Part shown: positions 1 through 6,425 of the stretch, piece after piece | How the letters are laid out: every line of letters begins with the position of its first letter | Position numbering within the stretch: the first letter of the stretch is position 1 | Assembly (NCBI GenBank): GCA_003158415.1 | Contig: PMJA01000200.1 | Coordinates: 4,399-10,853 of the forward strand | DNA: 6,455 bases | Origin: Methylobacter sp. | GTDB taxonomy: Bacteria > Pseudomonadota > Gammaproteobacteria > Methylococcales > Methylomonadaceae | Direction: 5' to 3' | Notes under the pieces: generated by a model | The model's input: the letters and a program-made list of their open reading frames with translations, nothing else | Told to the model about the DNA's origin: nothing | Database searches by the model: none | Made by a program: the position numbers and the translations under genes

Positions 1-1374
1 TCAGGAACAAGACTTTGGCCGCTTTCTCGCGGACAATATCCCAAACAATTTCTGCCGCTGGTTTCCAGTCATACCATGATTCAGGAAACCGTACTCAGGC
101 TGGCTGGATTGGACGGCCTAAACGCGCCTATTGCCGTATGCAATGAAGATCATCGTTTTATGATGGCAGAACAGTTATGGGAAATAGGCGTAAAACCCGC
201 CGCCATTATCCTCGAGCCTGTGGGCAAAAACACAGCGCCCGCCGTGGCTATGGCGGCATTAACCGCCGCGTCCGAAGAGGATGTCTTGCTGGTGTTGCCG
301 GCTGACCATGTTATCGCCGATTTGGCCGCTTTTCATAAAGCCATCGTTCAGGCGGAAGCCTTGGCAAAGCAGGGGTTTCTGGTTACCTTCGGCATAGTGC
401 CCACCGAACCTGAAACCGGATATGGCTATATCAAACGTGATACCTTGCAGCATGGCCCCGCTTTTAATGTCGCCGCATTCGTTGAAAAACCCGATGCGGA
501 AACGGCAAAACACTACCTGGATAGCGGCGATTATTATTGGAATAGCGGCATGTTTGCGTTCAAAGCCGGAACTTTCCTGAACGAATTGGAAAAATTTAAT
601 CCGGAAATGTTAGCCATTTGTCGGCAAGCGCTTAACGCTGCAAAGGTCGATCTGGATTTTGTACGCCTGGATAAAACACTGTTTTCTACGTGCCCTGCCG
701 ATTCTATCGACTATGCCGTTATGGAGAACACCGACAAGGCCGTTGTTATTCCGCTGGATGCCGACTGGAATGATGTAGGGTCATGGTCCGCCTTATGGGA
801 TGTCACCGATAAAGACGCCTGCGGCAATGCCATCAGCGGGGATGTGTTGACTGTCGACACCCATAATTCATTTATACATGCTCAAAATAAACTGGTCGCC
901 GTTATCGGCGCTCATGATCTGGTCGTTATAGAAACGGCTGATGCAGTGATGATTGCACCTAAAAACAGGGTTCAGGAAGTCAAAGAAATTGTCGCCCGGC
1001 TAAAGGAACAGGGACGCAGCGAAGCGGATGTACACAGAAAGGCCTATCGGCCCTGGGGGCATTATGATTCGGTTGACACCGGCGAACGCCACCAGACCAA
1101 ACGGATAGTCGTTAAACCGGGCGGTAAACTATCCTTACAGAAACATCATCATCGCGCCGAGCATTGGGTGGTCGTTAAAGGCACGGCCTTGGTGACCAAA
1201 GGTGATGAAAAGCTGTTAATTACCGAAAACGAATCCACCTATATTCCTCTGGGTATCGTACACTGCCTTGAAAATCCGGGCGTTATCCCTTTGGAAATCG
1301 TCGAAGTCCAATCGGGCAGTTATCTGGGAGAAGATGATATCGTACGTTTTGGCGATCAATACGGGCGAGTTTAA
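1..1374 (+). CDS. manC: Mannose-1-phosphate guanylyltransferase / mannose-6-phosphate isomerase, bifunctional (5' partial)
   Basis: Type II bifunctional enzyme (AlgA/XanB/ManC/CpsB family): the isomerase half interconverts fructose-6-P and mannose-6-P, and the pyrophosphorylase half makes GDP-mannose from GTP and mannose-1-P in the cytoplasm, for exopolysaccharide or O-antigen. The frame is open from base 1 and reads SGTRLWPLSRGQYPKQFLPL, the nucleotidyltransferase signature, so the true start lies off the window (roughly 10 residues missing); the first ATG at 76 is internal and should not be used as the start. Further landmarks are LPADH near 295, FVEKP at 478-492, and the C-terminal cupin isomerase domain from RPWGHYD (1048) with LQKHHHRAEHW at 1135-1167, whose Gln, His and Glu are the expected metal ligands. 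The last ligand region reads HCLENPG, with Cys where Arg is common. The 457 residues visible fit a family length near 470-480. galU follows after 62 nt with no terminator between, suggesting cotranscription. Confidence 0.95.
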   Translation, partial: SGTRLWPLSRGQYPKQFLPLVSSHTMIQETVLRLAGLDGLNAPIAVCNEDHRFMMAEQLWEIGVKPAAIILEPVGKNTAPAVAMAALTAASEEDVLLVLPADHVIADLAAFHKAIVQAEALAKQGFLVTFGIVPTEPETGYGYIKRDTLQHGPAFNVAAFVEKPDAETAKHYLDSGDYYWNSGMFAFKAGTFLNELEKFNPEMLAICRQALNAAKVDLDFVRLDKTLFSTCPADSIDYAVMENTDKAVVIPLDADWNDVGSWSALWDVTDKDACGNAISGDVLTVDTHNSFIHAQNKLVAVIGAHDLVVIETADAVMIAPKNRVQEVKEIVARLKEQGRSEADVHRKAYRPWGHYDSVDTGERHQTKRIVVKPGGKLSLQKHHHRAEHWVVVKGTALVTKGDEKLLITENESTYIPLGIVHCLENPGVIPLEIVEVQSGSYLGEDDIVRFGDQYGRV

Positions 1375-1436
1375 TTTCATATAAGATCTAATGTGGTCGA
1401 TTTACACCTTACCCATTCAAACAAAGGAAATAGTTC

Positions 1437-2327
1437 ATGAGCAAAATAATTACCAAAGCCGTTTTTCCCGTTGCCGGTTTAGGCACGCGTTTCTTGCCGG
1501 CAACCAAGGCCAGCCCCAAAGAAATGCTGCCTATTGTTGATAAGCCGTTGATTCAATATGCTGTAGAAGAAGCTGTTGCAGCGGGCATTGATACCATGGT
1601 TTTTATTACCGGTCGTAGTAAAAACGCCATTACCGATCATTTTGACAAGGCCTACGAACTGGAAAAAGAACTGGAGGCCAAAGGCAAAACAGAAATGCTG
1701 AAGTTGATTCAGGATATAGTGCCGCCGCATGTGTCCTGTATTTTTATCCGGCAAGCGGAGGCATTAGGTTTGGGGCATGCCGTTTATTGCGCCCGACCGG
1801 TCATAGGTGATGAGCCTTTTGCCGTGATACTGGCCGATGACATGATCGAAGATGCAGATCGGGGGTGCATGGCGCAGATGGTTAAATTATATGAGCAAAA
1901 ACACACCTCCATACTGGGTGTTGAACGAGTGAGTCCATCGGAAACGGCCAGTTACGGCATTGTAAAAACCGGCGAGTTTACGGACAAATCTGCGAAAGTC
2001 GAATTGATCGTTGAAAAACCCAAACCTGAAGATGCGCCCTCAAATTTAGCGGTAGTCGGTCGCTATATTTTAACGCCGGCTATTTTTGACAAAATCAAAA
2101 AGACCGGACGCGGTGCAGGCGGCGAAATTCAATTAACGGATGCCATTGCTGAGTTGATGAATGACGAGCCCGTGTTGGCTTACGAATTTGAAGGCAAGCG
2201 GTATGACTGCGGCTCTAAATTAGGCTTTTTAATCGCAACTGTAGAGCAAGCGCTATTGCACAAAGAACTGAAAGATGACTTTCTGGCTTACCTGAAAGAC
2301 TTAACCAAAAAGCATAAAATTTCATAA
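1437..2327 (+). CDS. galU: UTP-glucose-1-phosphate uridylyltransferase
   Basis: Makes UDP-glucose from UTP and glucose-1-P in the cytoplasm, feeding LPS core, exopolysaccharide, glycogen-like and galactose pathways. The 296-residue product is close to the usual bacterial GalU length of about 300. Visible landmarks: [20 protein letters not shown] at residues 13-32 (nucleotide-binding loop), LGLGHAV at 110-116, the acidic ADD at 133-135, [12 protein letters not shown] at 192-203, [10 protein letters not shown] at 228-237 and [10 protein letters not shown] at 255-264. This pattern separates GalU from the related glucose-1-P thymidylyltransferases. The ATG is preceded by AAAGGA at 1423-1428, 8 nt upstream. 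Its position directly after manC pairs GDP-mannose with UDP-glucose supply, consistent with polysaccharide synthesis. A palindrome 29 nt after the stop may end or stabilise the transcript. Confidence 0.96.
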   Translation: MSKIITKAVFPVAGLGTRFLPATKASPKEMLPIVDKPLIQYAVEEAVAAGIDTMVFITGRSKNAITDHFDKAYELEKELEAKGKTEMLKLIQDIVPPHVSCIFIRQAEALGLGHAVYCARPVIGDEPFAVILADDMIEDADRGCMAQMVKLYEQKHTSILGVERVSPSETASYGIVKTGEFTDKSAKVELIVEKPKPEDAPSNLAVVGRYILTPAIFDKIKKTGRGAGGEIQLTDAIAELMNDEPVLAYEFEGKRYDCGSKLGFLIATVEQALLHKELKDDFLAYLKDLTKKHKIS

Positions 2328-2356
2328 CTTGACGTTACGACGCGTTAAAAAATCAC

Positions 2357-2398
2357 CACGAAGGACGTGAAAATTTATTTTTTCCCTCGTCCTTCGTG
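2357..2398. repeat. Imperfect palindrome after galU (CACGAAGGACG / CGTCCTTCGTG)
   Basis: An 11-bp perfect inverted repeat, left arm 2357-2367 and right arm 2388-2398, encloses a 20-nt AT-rich spacer. A further GAAAA (2369-2373) can pair with TTTTC (2380-2384) inside the loop. A run of six T follows at 2408-2413, nine bases beyond the stem, so it is not a standard intrinsic terminator, though it could still slow polymerase or protect the galU 3' end. The CACGAAGGA/TCCTTCGTG wording resembles dispersed intergenic palindromes I recall from many proteobacterial genomes; that identity is an inference and only one copy is visible here. The rest of the 181-nt gap (2328-2508) is AT-rich, with no convincing ORF. 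Confidence 0.6.
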
Positions 2399-2499
2399 TT
2401 CACTAAATTTTTTGATTTGTTTGCCTTAGACAATAATTTTCCTGGGTTCTTAAAAAGCCAAAAACAGTCCGATGTTTATCAAAAATTGAAAAATTAAAC

Positions 2500-2503
2500 G
2501 GAG
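2500..2503 (+). promoter_or_regulatory. Ribosome binding site fixing the GTG start of the YggU-family gene
   Basis: GGAG lies 5 nt before the GTG at 2509. The next in-frame ATG (2530) has no comparable purine-rich sequence at the right distance, so the GTG is the preferred start. Confidence 0.6.
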
Positions 2504-2508
2504 CTAAA

Positions 2509-2832
2509 GTGGCGCACAAAAAATGGGTGATGAATTCTTTCTGCGCCTGGGATGGCGATATGTTGGTGCTTAATATACTCGGCAAACCCAGCGCAAAACA
2601 GGATGCCATAGGCAAGGCTAAAGGCAATCAGCTCAAGGTGAGCGTCACTGCCTCGCCGGTGGCGGGCAGGGCGACCGATCACATGGTTCGGTTTCTGGCT
2701 AAAGAATTTAAAGTGGCTATCAATGATATCGAAGTGGTGTTTGGCCGGTTCAATGTCAATAAACAACTGCGCATTAAGTCGCCCATGAATCTGCCGCCTG
2801 TTGTCAGCAAACAGTTGTCTGATGAGCAATAA
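2509..2832 (+). CDS. DUF167 / YggU family protein
   Basis: Small cytoplasmic protein of 107 residues, matching the DUF167 (UPF0235, YggU) family, whose members are about 95-110 residues with an alpha/beta fold and no firmly assigned biochemical function. The family hallmarks are visible: LKVSVTASPVAGRATDHMV at residues 42-60, which corresponds to the usual APPVxGxAN segment, then RFLAKEFKV at 61-69 and VFGRFNVNKQLRIK at 77-90, corresponding to the usual G-x-S-R-x-K-x-x-x-I strand. The GTG start is chosen from the GGAG ahead of it. In many proteobacteria the family sits next to yggT or proC; here it stands alone between galU and a phosphate transporter, so context gives no functional clue. The C-terminal tail after residue 92 is polar and probably disordered. 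Confidence 0.85.
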   Translation: MAHKKWVMNSFCAWDGDMLVLNILGKPSAKQDAIGKAKGNQLKVSVTASPVAGRATDHMVRFLAKEFKVAINDIEVVFGRFNVNKQLRIKSPMNLPPVVSKQLSDEQ

Positions 2833-2881
2833 TAACTGCTTTTTCTAGGTTTAACCATTTCACATGATTGTAATAGTTGCC

Positions 2882-2890
2882 TGCTAAAAT
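2882..2890 (+). promoter_or_regulatory. Candidate extended -10 promoter for the phosphate transporter gene
   Basis: TGCTAAAAT fits an extended -10 (TGn plus TAAAAT, five of six to consensus). A TTCACA at 2859-2864 resembles a -35 box but sits 20 bp away, longer than ideal; an extended -10 can tolerate a poor -35. Transcription would start near 2897, about 15 nt before the ATG at 2912. I see no clear Pho box. Prediction by eye only. Confidence 0.3.
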
Positions 2891-2911
2891 GGTGATTTAC
2901 ACCGGATTTTT

Positions 2912-4519
2912 ATGAATACCGACGCTTCATCCCTGTCGGCGTCGTTCGACAGTCGTCCCCAACTTGACCACAAAACAGGCTTAATCACCGCTATCATTTT
3001 TTTTGGCTTGCTCGTCTCCGGTTTGCTGGTCGCCGGTTATAGCCTGATGAGCGACATCAACGAAGTTGGCGGACGGCCCGTTATTTGGTTGCCCTATATT
3101 CTTTTGGGGGTGGCGTTGCTTATCGCTCTCGGATTTGAATTCGTCAATGGTTTTCACGACACGGCAAACGCAGTGGCGACGGTCATTTACACGCACTCGC
3201 TCCCCGCCAATTTCGCCGTGCTGTGGTCAGGTTTGTTTAATTTTTTAGGGGTTTTGTTTTCGAGCGGCGCCGTCGCTTTCGGCATCATTGCCCTGTTGCC
3301 GGTAGAACTTATTTTGCAGGTAGGCTCCAGCGCCGGTTTCGCCATGATTTTCGCCCTGCTCATTGCCGCTATTATCTGGAATGTCGGTACCTGGAAGCTG
3401 GGTTTGCCGACATCTTCTTCCCATACCCTGATCGGCTCGATCATCGGTGTCGGTATCGCCAATGCCCTCATGCACGGGCGGGACGGAACCAGCGGCGTAG
3501 ATTGGGCGCAGGCGACCAAAGTCGGCTATTCGCTGCTGCTTTCGCCGATGGTCGGCTTTTGTTGCTCCGCGCTGCTGTTATTGGCGATGCGGGCCTTGAT
3601 AAAAAGCAAGGAATTATACGAACAACCTAAAGGCAACAGGCCGCCGCCCTGGTGGATACGCAGCCTGCTTATCCTGACGTGTACCGGCGTTTCTTTCGCC
3701 CACGGCTCTAATGACGGTCAAAAAGGCATGGGACTTATCATGCTGATATTGATCAGTACCGTGCCTATGGCATACGCCCTAAACCGGGCGATGCCGGTAG
3801 ATCATATGACGCAGTTCGTGGCAATGACCCAGGTAACTCAGGAATCTATGGTTAAAGCCGTCGGAACAACCCGCGTCGTCGACCCGCGAGCGACTCTTTC
3901 CGATTATGTGCGCACCCGTGAGTATAGTGACGAGGTATTATCCGCTCTTGCGAATGTGATCGGTCAAATCGGCGAGCAGGTAAAACAGTACGACTGTTTC
4001 GCCCATCTGCCGATAGAAGCGGTGTCTAATGTACGTAACGATATGTATCTGACTTCTGAATCTATTCGTTTCCTCAGCAAGAACTCGGCGGTGAAACTCG
4101 ATGCCGACAGCAGGGCGAACCTCAAGGTCTTACAAAAAGACATCGACGATTCGACCAAATTTATTCCGCTATGGGTAAAAGTGACGGTGGCTATCGCTTT
4201 AGGTCTTGGCACCATGATGGGCTGGAAGCGCATCGTAGTGACTGTCGGTGAAAAAATCGGTAAAGCCCATCTGACTTACGCTCAAGGCGCGTCTGCCGAG
4301 CTTGTGGCGATGATGACTATCGGGGCCGCCGATATGTACGGCTTGCCGGTTTCCACGACGCATGTGCTCTCGTCCGGAGTAGCCGGCGCCATGGTTGCCA
4401 ATAAATCGGGCTTGCAATGGGCGACTATCCGCAACCTGCTCATGGCTTGGGTATTGACGTTTCCTGCTGCAATGCTACTTTCAGGCTCTTTGTACTGGTT
4501 GTTTTCAAAGCTGTTTTGA
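2912..4519 (+). CDS. pit: PiT-family inorganic phosphate transporter (PitA-like)
   Basis: Inner-membrane low-affinity phosphate transporter; bacterial PiT proteins import phosphate, often as a metal-phosphate complex, by proton symport. The 535-residue product carries the duplicated PiT signatures: FVNGFHDTANAVATVIYT at 77-94 and VSFAHGSNDGQKGMGL at 260-275, plus the paired re-entrant motifs GLPTSSSHTLIG at 164-175 and GLPVSTTHVLSSGVAG at 477-492. Hydrophobic segments lie near 24-46, 58-76, 101-130, 141-156, 205-228, 250-262, 272-290, 419-438 and 505-530, with a large hydrophilic loop at about 291-418, as in E. coli PitA (about 500 residues). Relative to PitA as I recall it, the N-terminus is longer, adding the segment at 24-46. 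A weak GGA (2904-2906) precedes the ATG by 5 nt. There is no adjacent PhoU-like gene of the type that accompanies many shorter Pit proteins. Confidence 0.95.
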   Translation: MNTDASSLSASFDSRPQLDHKTGLITAIIFFGLLVSGLLVAGYSLMSDINEVGGRPVIWLPYILLGVALLIALGFEFVNGFHDTANAVATVIYTHSLPANFAVLWSGLFNFLGVLFSSGAVAFGIIALLPVELILQVGSSAGFAMIFALLIAAIIWNVGTWKLGLPTSSSHTLIGSIIGVGIANALMHGRDGTSGVDWAQATKVGYSLLLSPMVGFCCSALLLLAMRALIKSKELYEQPKGNRPPPWWIRSLLILTCTGVSFAHGSNDGQKGMGLIMLILISTVPMAYALNRAMPVDHMTQFVAMTQVTQESMVKAVGTTRVVDPRATLSDYVRTREYSDEVLSALANVIGQIGEQVKQYDCFAHLPIEAVSNVRNDMYLTSESIRFLSKNSAVKLDADSRANLKVLQKDIDDSTKFIPLWVKVTVAIALGLGTMMGWKRIVVTVGEKIGKAHLTYAQGASAELVAMMTIGAADMYGLPVSTTHVLSSGVAGAMVANKSGLQWATIRNLLMAWVLTFPAAMLLSGSLYWLFSKLF

Positions 4520-4532
4520 ATTGAACTGTTCG

Positions 4533-4560
4533 GATGGCTCTTGGTTGCGCCATCTATTTT
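4533..4560 (+). terminator. Candidate weak intrinsic terminator after pit
   Basis: GATGGC (4533-4538) and GCCATC (4549-4554) form a 6-bp stem with a 10-nt loop, followed by TATTTT. It starts 14 nt after the pit stop codon. The stem is short and the loop large, so termination may be partial and allow read-through into efpL. Confidence 0.4.
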
Positions 4561-4574
4561 AATGTTAACCTGTG

Positions 4575-4593
4575 CTGCCGGTGTTGGCGGCAG
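4575..4593 (+). other. GC-rich hairpin in the efpL leader
   Basis: CTGCCG (4575-4580) pairs with CGGCAG (4588-4593) around a 7-nt loop, ending 13 nt before the efpL ribosome binding site. No T-run follows, so it is unlikely to terminate. It may be a leader structure affecting efpL translation or mRNA stability, or it may be incidental; no riboswitch class is recognised. Confidence 0.35.
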
Positions 4594-4606
4594 TTGTATC
4601 ATCTTG

Positions 4607-4611
4607 AGGAG
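4607..4611 (+). promoter_or_regulatory. Ribosome binding site deciding the GTG start of efpL
   Basis: AGGAG with 6 nt to the GTG at 4618 is a near-ideal Shine-Dalgarno. It excludes the longer in-frame ATG reading from 4534, which begins inside a hairpin and would add 28 residues absent from the family. Confidence 0.8.
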
Positions 4612-4617
4612 ATTTGT

Positions 4618-5184
4618 GTGGCGAAGGCGAGTGATTTAAAGCGAGGAATGGTGGTCGATATCAACGGCGTACCTCATGTGGTTAAGAACGTCGATGCCAA
4701 GAGCCCGTCATCGCGCGGCGCATCTACGTTGTATAAAATTCGTTTTACTAATCTCAAAACCGGACAAAAACTGGATGAGTCGTTGAAGGGCGACGATTTC
4801 TTTAAGGATGCCGACCTGATAAGGGCCAAGGTGCAGTTTTCTTATGTCGATGGGGATCATTATATCTTTATGAACATGGACGATTATACCCAATACAGTT
4901 TGAGTCGCGAGGAACTGGAAGACCAAATCGGCTATTTGACAGAAGGTTTGGAAGGCATTGTTGCTTTGTTAATTGATGATGCCGTGTTGGGTATTGAACT
5001 GCCCAGCTCGGTGGTGTTGCCCATTGTAGAAACGGCTCCGTCAATCAAGGGCGCGACCGCATCCGGCCGTACTAAAACGGCTAGGCTGGTGACAGGCATA
5101 GAGGTTCAAGTGCCTGAGTATCTGGAGACGGATGAGTTGATTAAGGTCAATACCGAAAGCGGAAAATTCATGTCACGCGCTTAA
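4618..5184 (+). CDS. efpL: Elongation factor P-like protein EfpL (YeiP)
   Basis: EF-P paralogue that binds between the ribosomal P and E sites and helps relieve stalling at proline-containing and some other sequences. The 188-residue product, from GTG at 4618, has the three-domain EF-P layout: KOW-like N-domain (about 1-64), central OB domain with YVDGDHYIFMNMDDYTQYSL (about 77-96), and C-terminal OB domain with IVETAPSIKGATASGRTK and VQVPEYL. It matches YeiP rather than canonical EF-P: the tip loop reads SPSSRGASTLYK, placing Arg at position 33 exactly as in E. coli YeiP, instead of the modifiable Lys of EF-P. That alignment and the AGGAG ahead of the GTG both support this start. Expected modification genes (epmA/epmB, earP) would not be needed for an Arg tip, and none is seen here. 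rlmG follows after only 16 nt, implying one transcript. Confidence 0.93.
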   Translation: MAKASDLKRGMVVDINGVPHVVKNVDAKSPSSRGASTLYKIRFTNLKTGQKLDESLKGDDFFKDADLIRAKVQFSYVDGDHYIFMNMDDYTQYSLSREELEDQIGYLTEGLEGIVALLIDDAVLGIELPSSVVLPIVETAPSIKGATASGRTKTARLVTGIEVQVPEYLETDELIKVNTESGKFMSRA

Positions 5185-5200
5185 CGCTATATTGAACGCC

Positions 5201-6349
5201 ATGTCTGTTAAATTGGATAAGCTGTTGACGGTAGGTCAATGCGAGTTTGAGCTGTATCGGCTCCCCAAGCGGCCATTGGAGCTATTGCGAGCCTGGGATG
5301 CGGCTGACGAATACCTGCTCAACTCGCTTGCATACGATTTGCAGCCGTCGGCTGGCGCCCGTATTTTGATATTTAATGATAACTTCGGGGCGTTGGCGGT
5401 TGCGCTGAGCGTCTTTTTGCCTCATGCAGTATCGGATTCCTATTTATCACAACAGGCGACACGGCTTAATTTGGCCGCAAATGGTTTGCCTGAACACAGC
5501 GTTAAATTGATCAACAGCCTTGAGCCTCTGGAGGGAATGTTTGATCTGGTGCTGATTAAAGCGCCGAAGACGCTGGCGTTGCTGGAAGATCAGTTGATAC
5601 GGTTGCATCCGCATTTGCAGCCTACCAGCCGGATTATTTTAGCGGGTATGACAAAGGCTTTGCCACCTTCGATTTGGAATCTGCTGGAACGGTTGATTGG
5701 ACCTACAACCACCGCATTGGCAAAAAAAAAGGCTAAGCTGATTTTTGCGTCGCCTGACCCAAAGCTAGCCGTTCCCGTCAGCCCTTATCCGGTTTGTTAT
5801 CAACTGGAAGATTCCGGGTATCTGATCAGCAATCACGCCAATGTGTTTTCGCGTGACAGTCTCGATATAGGTACGCGCTTTTTTCTCCAGCATTTGCCCG
5901 CCAGACCGAATGTCAGTGACATTGTTGATTTGGGTTGCGGTAACGGTTTGCTGGGTTTAATGGCTGCCGAGCGCAATCCTTCGGCAACGGTGCATTTTGT
6001 TGATGAGTCTTTTATGGCGGTGGCATCGGCACAAGAAAATTTTTATCGGGCTTTTGGACAAACACGCAATGCGACTTTTAATGTCGGCGATGGCTTGAAT
6101 GATTTTGAATCGGCTACAGCAGATCTCATTCTGTGTAATCCGCCTTTTCATCAGCAACATGCTGTGGGCGACCAAATTGCCGTCAGTCTATTTAAGCAGT
6201 CGAGAAAATTATTGAGGAAGGGTGGTGAGCTATGGATCATCGGCAATCGCCATCTGAATTATCAGATCCAGCTGGATCGGTTATTCGGCAAGCACTCGGT
6301 GGTTGCCGTCAACGCCAAGTTTGTTATCTTGAAGGCAACGGTGCGGTAA
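5201..6349 (+). CDS. rlmG: 23S rRNA (guanine-N2)-methyltransferase RlmG
   Basis: SAM-dependent enzyme that in E. coli methylates N2 of G1835 in 23S rRNA, near the subunit interface. The 382-residue product has the duplicated RlmG/RsmC architecture: an N-terminal degenerate methyltransferase domain (AWDAADEYLL at 31-40, ILIFNDNFGALAVAL at 55-69, then LIKAPKTLALLEDQL at 118-132) and a catalytic C-terminal Rossmann domain with the SAM motif VDLGCGNGLLGL at 242-253, acidic VDES at 267-270 and the NPPFHQQHA motif at 313-321, typical of amino-group methylation of guanine. HANVFSRDSLDIGTRFFLQH (212-231) is the close RlmG match that argues against RsmC. E. coli RlmG is about 378 residues. ATG at 5201 is preferred over an in-frame TTG at 5192; neither has a clear Shine-Dalgarno, so translation may be coupled to efpL. 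A run of nine A (5722-5730) lies within the LAKKKAKL stretch. Confidence 0.94.
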   Translation: MSVKLDKLLTVGQCEFELYRLPKRPLELLRAWDAADEYLLNSLAYDLQPSAGARILIFNDNFGALAVALSVFLPHAVSDSYLSQQATRLNLAANGLPEHSVKLINSLEPLEGMFDLVLIKAPKTLALLEDQLIRLHPHLQPTSRIILAGMTKALPPSIWNLLERLIGPTTTALAKKKAKLIFASPDPKLAVPVSPYPVCYQLEDSGYLISNHANVFSRDSLDIGTRFFLQHLPARPNVSDIVDLGCGNGLLGLMAAERNPSATVHFVDESFMAVASAQENFYRAFGQTRNATFNVGDGLNDFESATADLILCNPPFHQQHAVGDQIAVSLFKQSRKLLRKGGELWIIGNRHLNYQIQLDRLFGKHSVVAVNAKFVILKATVR

Positions 6350-6379
6350 CGAACAGCCATAAAACACAAGCTTTAAAAG

Positions 6380-6416
6380 CCGAACCCAAAAGCCAGTCGG
6401 CTTTTGGGTTCGGTTT
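6380..6416. terminator. Strong intrinsic terminator after rlmG, possibly bidirectional
   Basis: A perfect 15-bp stem, arms 6380-6394 and 6399-6413, closes on the tetraloop AGTC. One G-T and two A-T pairs can extend it outward to 6377 and 6416. It is followed on the + strand by TTT only, and preceded by AAAA, which gives a T4 tail on the - strand. It starts 31 nt after the rlmG stop and marks the end of the + strand gene run; the two-sided A/T flanks suit a shared terminator between convergent genes. Confidence 0.8.
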
Positions 6417-6425
6417 ATGAGTTTG

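Noticed and set aside
76..1374. manC starting at ATG 76
   Set aside because: The frame is open from base 1 and upstream codons encode the conserved nucleotide-binding signature, so the gene runs off the window's left edge.
1380..1385. TATAAG as a galU -10 box
   Set aside because: No acceptable -35 at 16-18 bp, and the short gap after manC favours cotranscription.
2432..2437. AATAAT as a -10 box for the yggU-family gene
   Set aside because: The nearest -35-like hexamers (TTGATT at 14 bp, TTCACT at 27 bp) are badly spaced in very AT-rich DNA where such matches arise by chance.
2403..2829. Two overlapping - strand ORFs across the yggU region
   Set aside because: They are antisense to a well-supported DUF167 gene, show no recognisable motif and have no good start context.
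2833..2911. Pho box ahead of the phosphate transporter
   Set aside because: No pair of CTGTCAT-like direct repeats at 11-bp spacing is visible.
3187..3519. - strand ORF of 110 codons inside pit
   Set aside because: It lies antisense to the conserved PiT core and has low-complexity composition with no family resemblance; it is a shadow of the coding frame.
4534..4617. N-terminal extension of the EF-P-like protein from ATG 4534
   Set aside because: The 28 extra residues are Cys-rich and absent from the family, the ATG lies inside a hairpin, and GTG 4618 has an AGGAG at ideal spacing and gives the YeiP length and Arg33 numbering.
5192..5200. TTG 5192 as the rlmG start
   Set aside because: It adds only three residues and has no Shine-Dalgarno; ATG 5201 in the same frame is the simpler choice, though it cannot be excluded by sequence alone.
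6232..6420. + strand ORF of 62 codons overlapping the rlmG end
   Set aside because: It overlaps rlmG out of frame and runs through the terminator stem, so it is not plausible as a gene.
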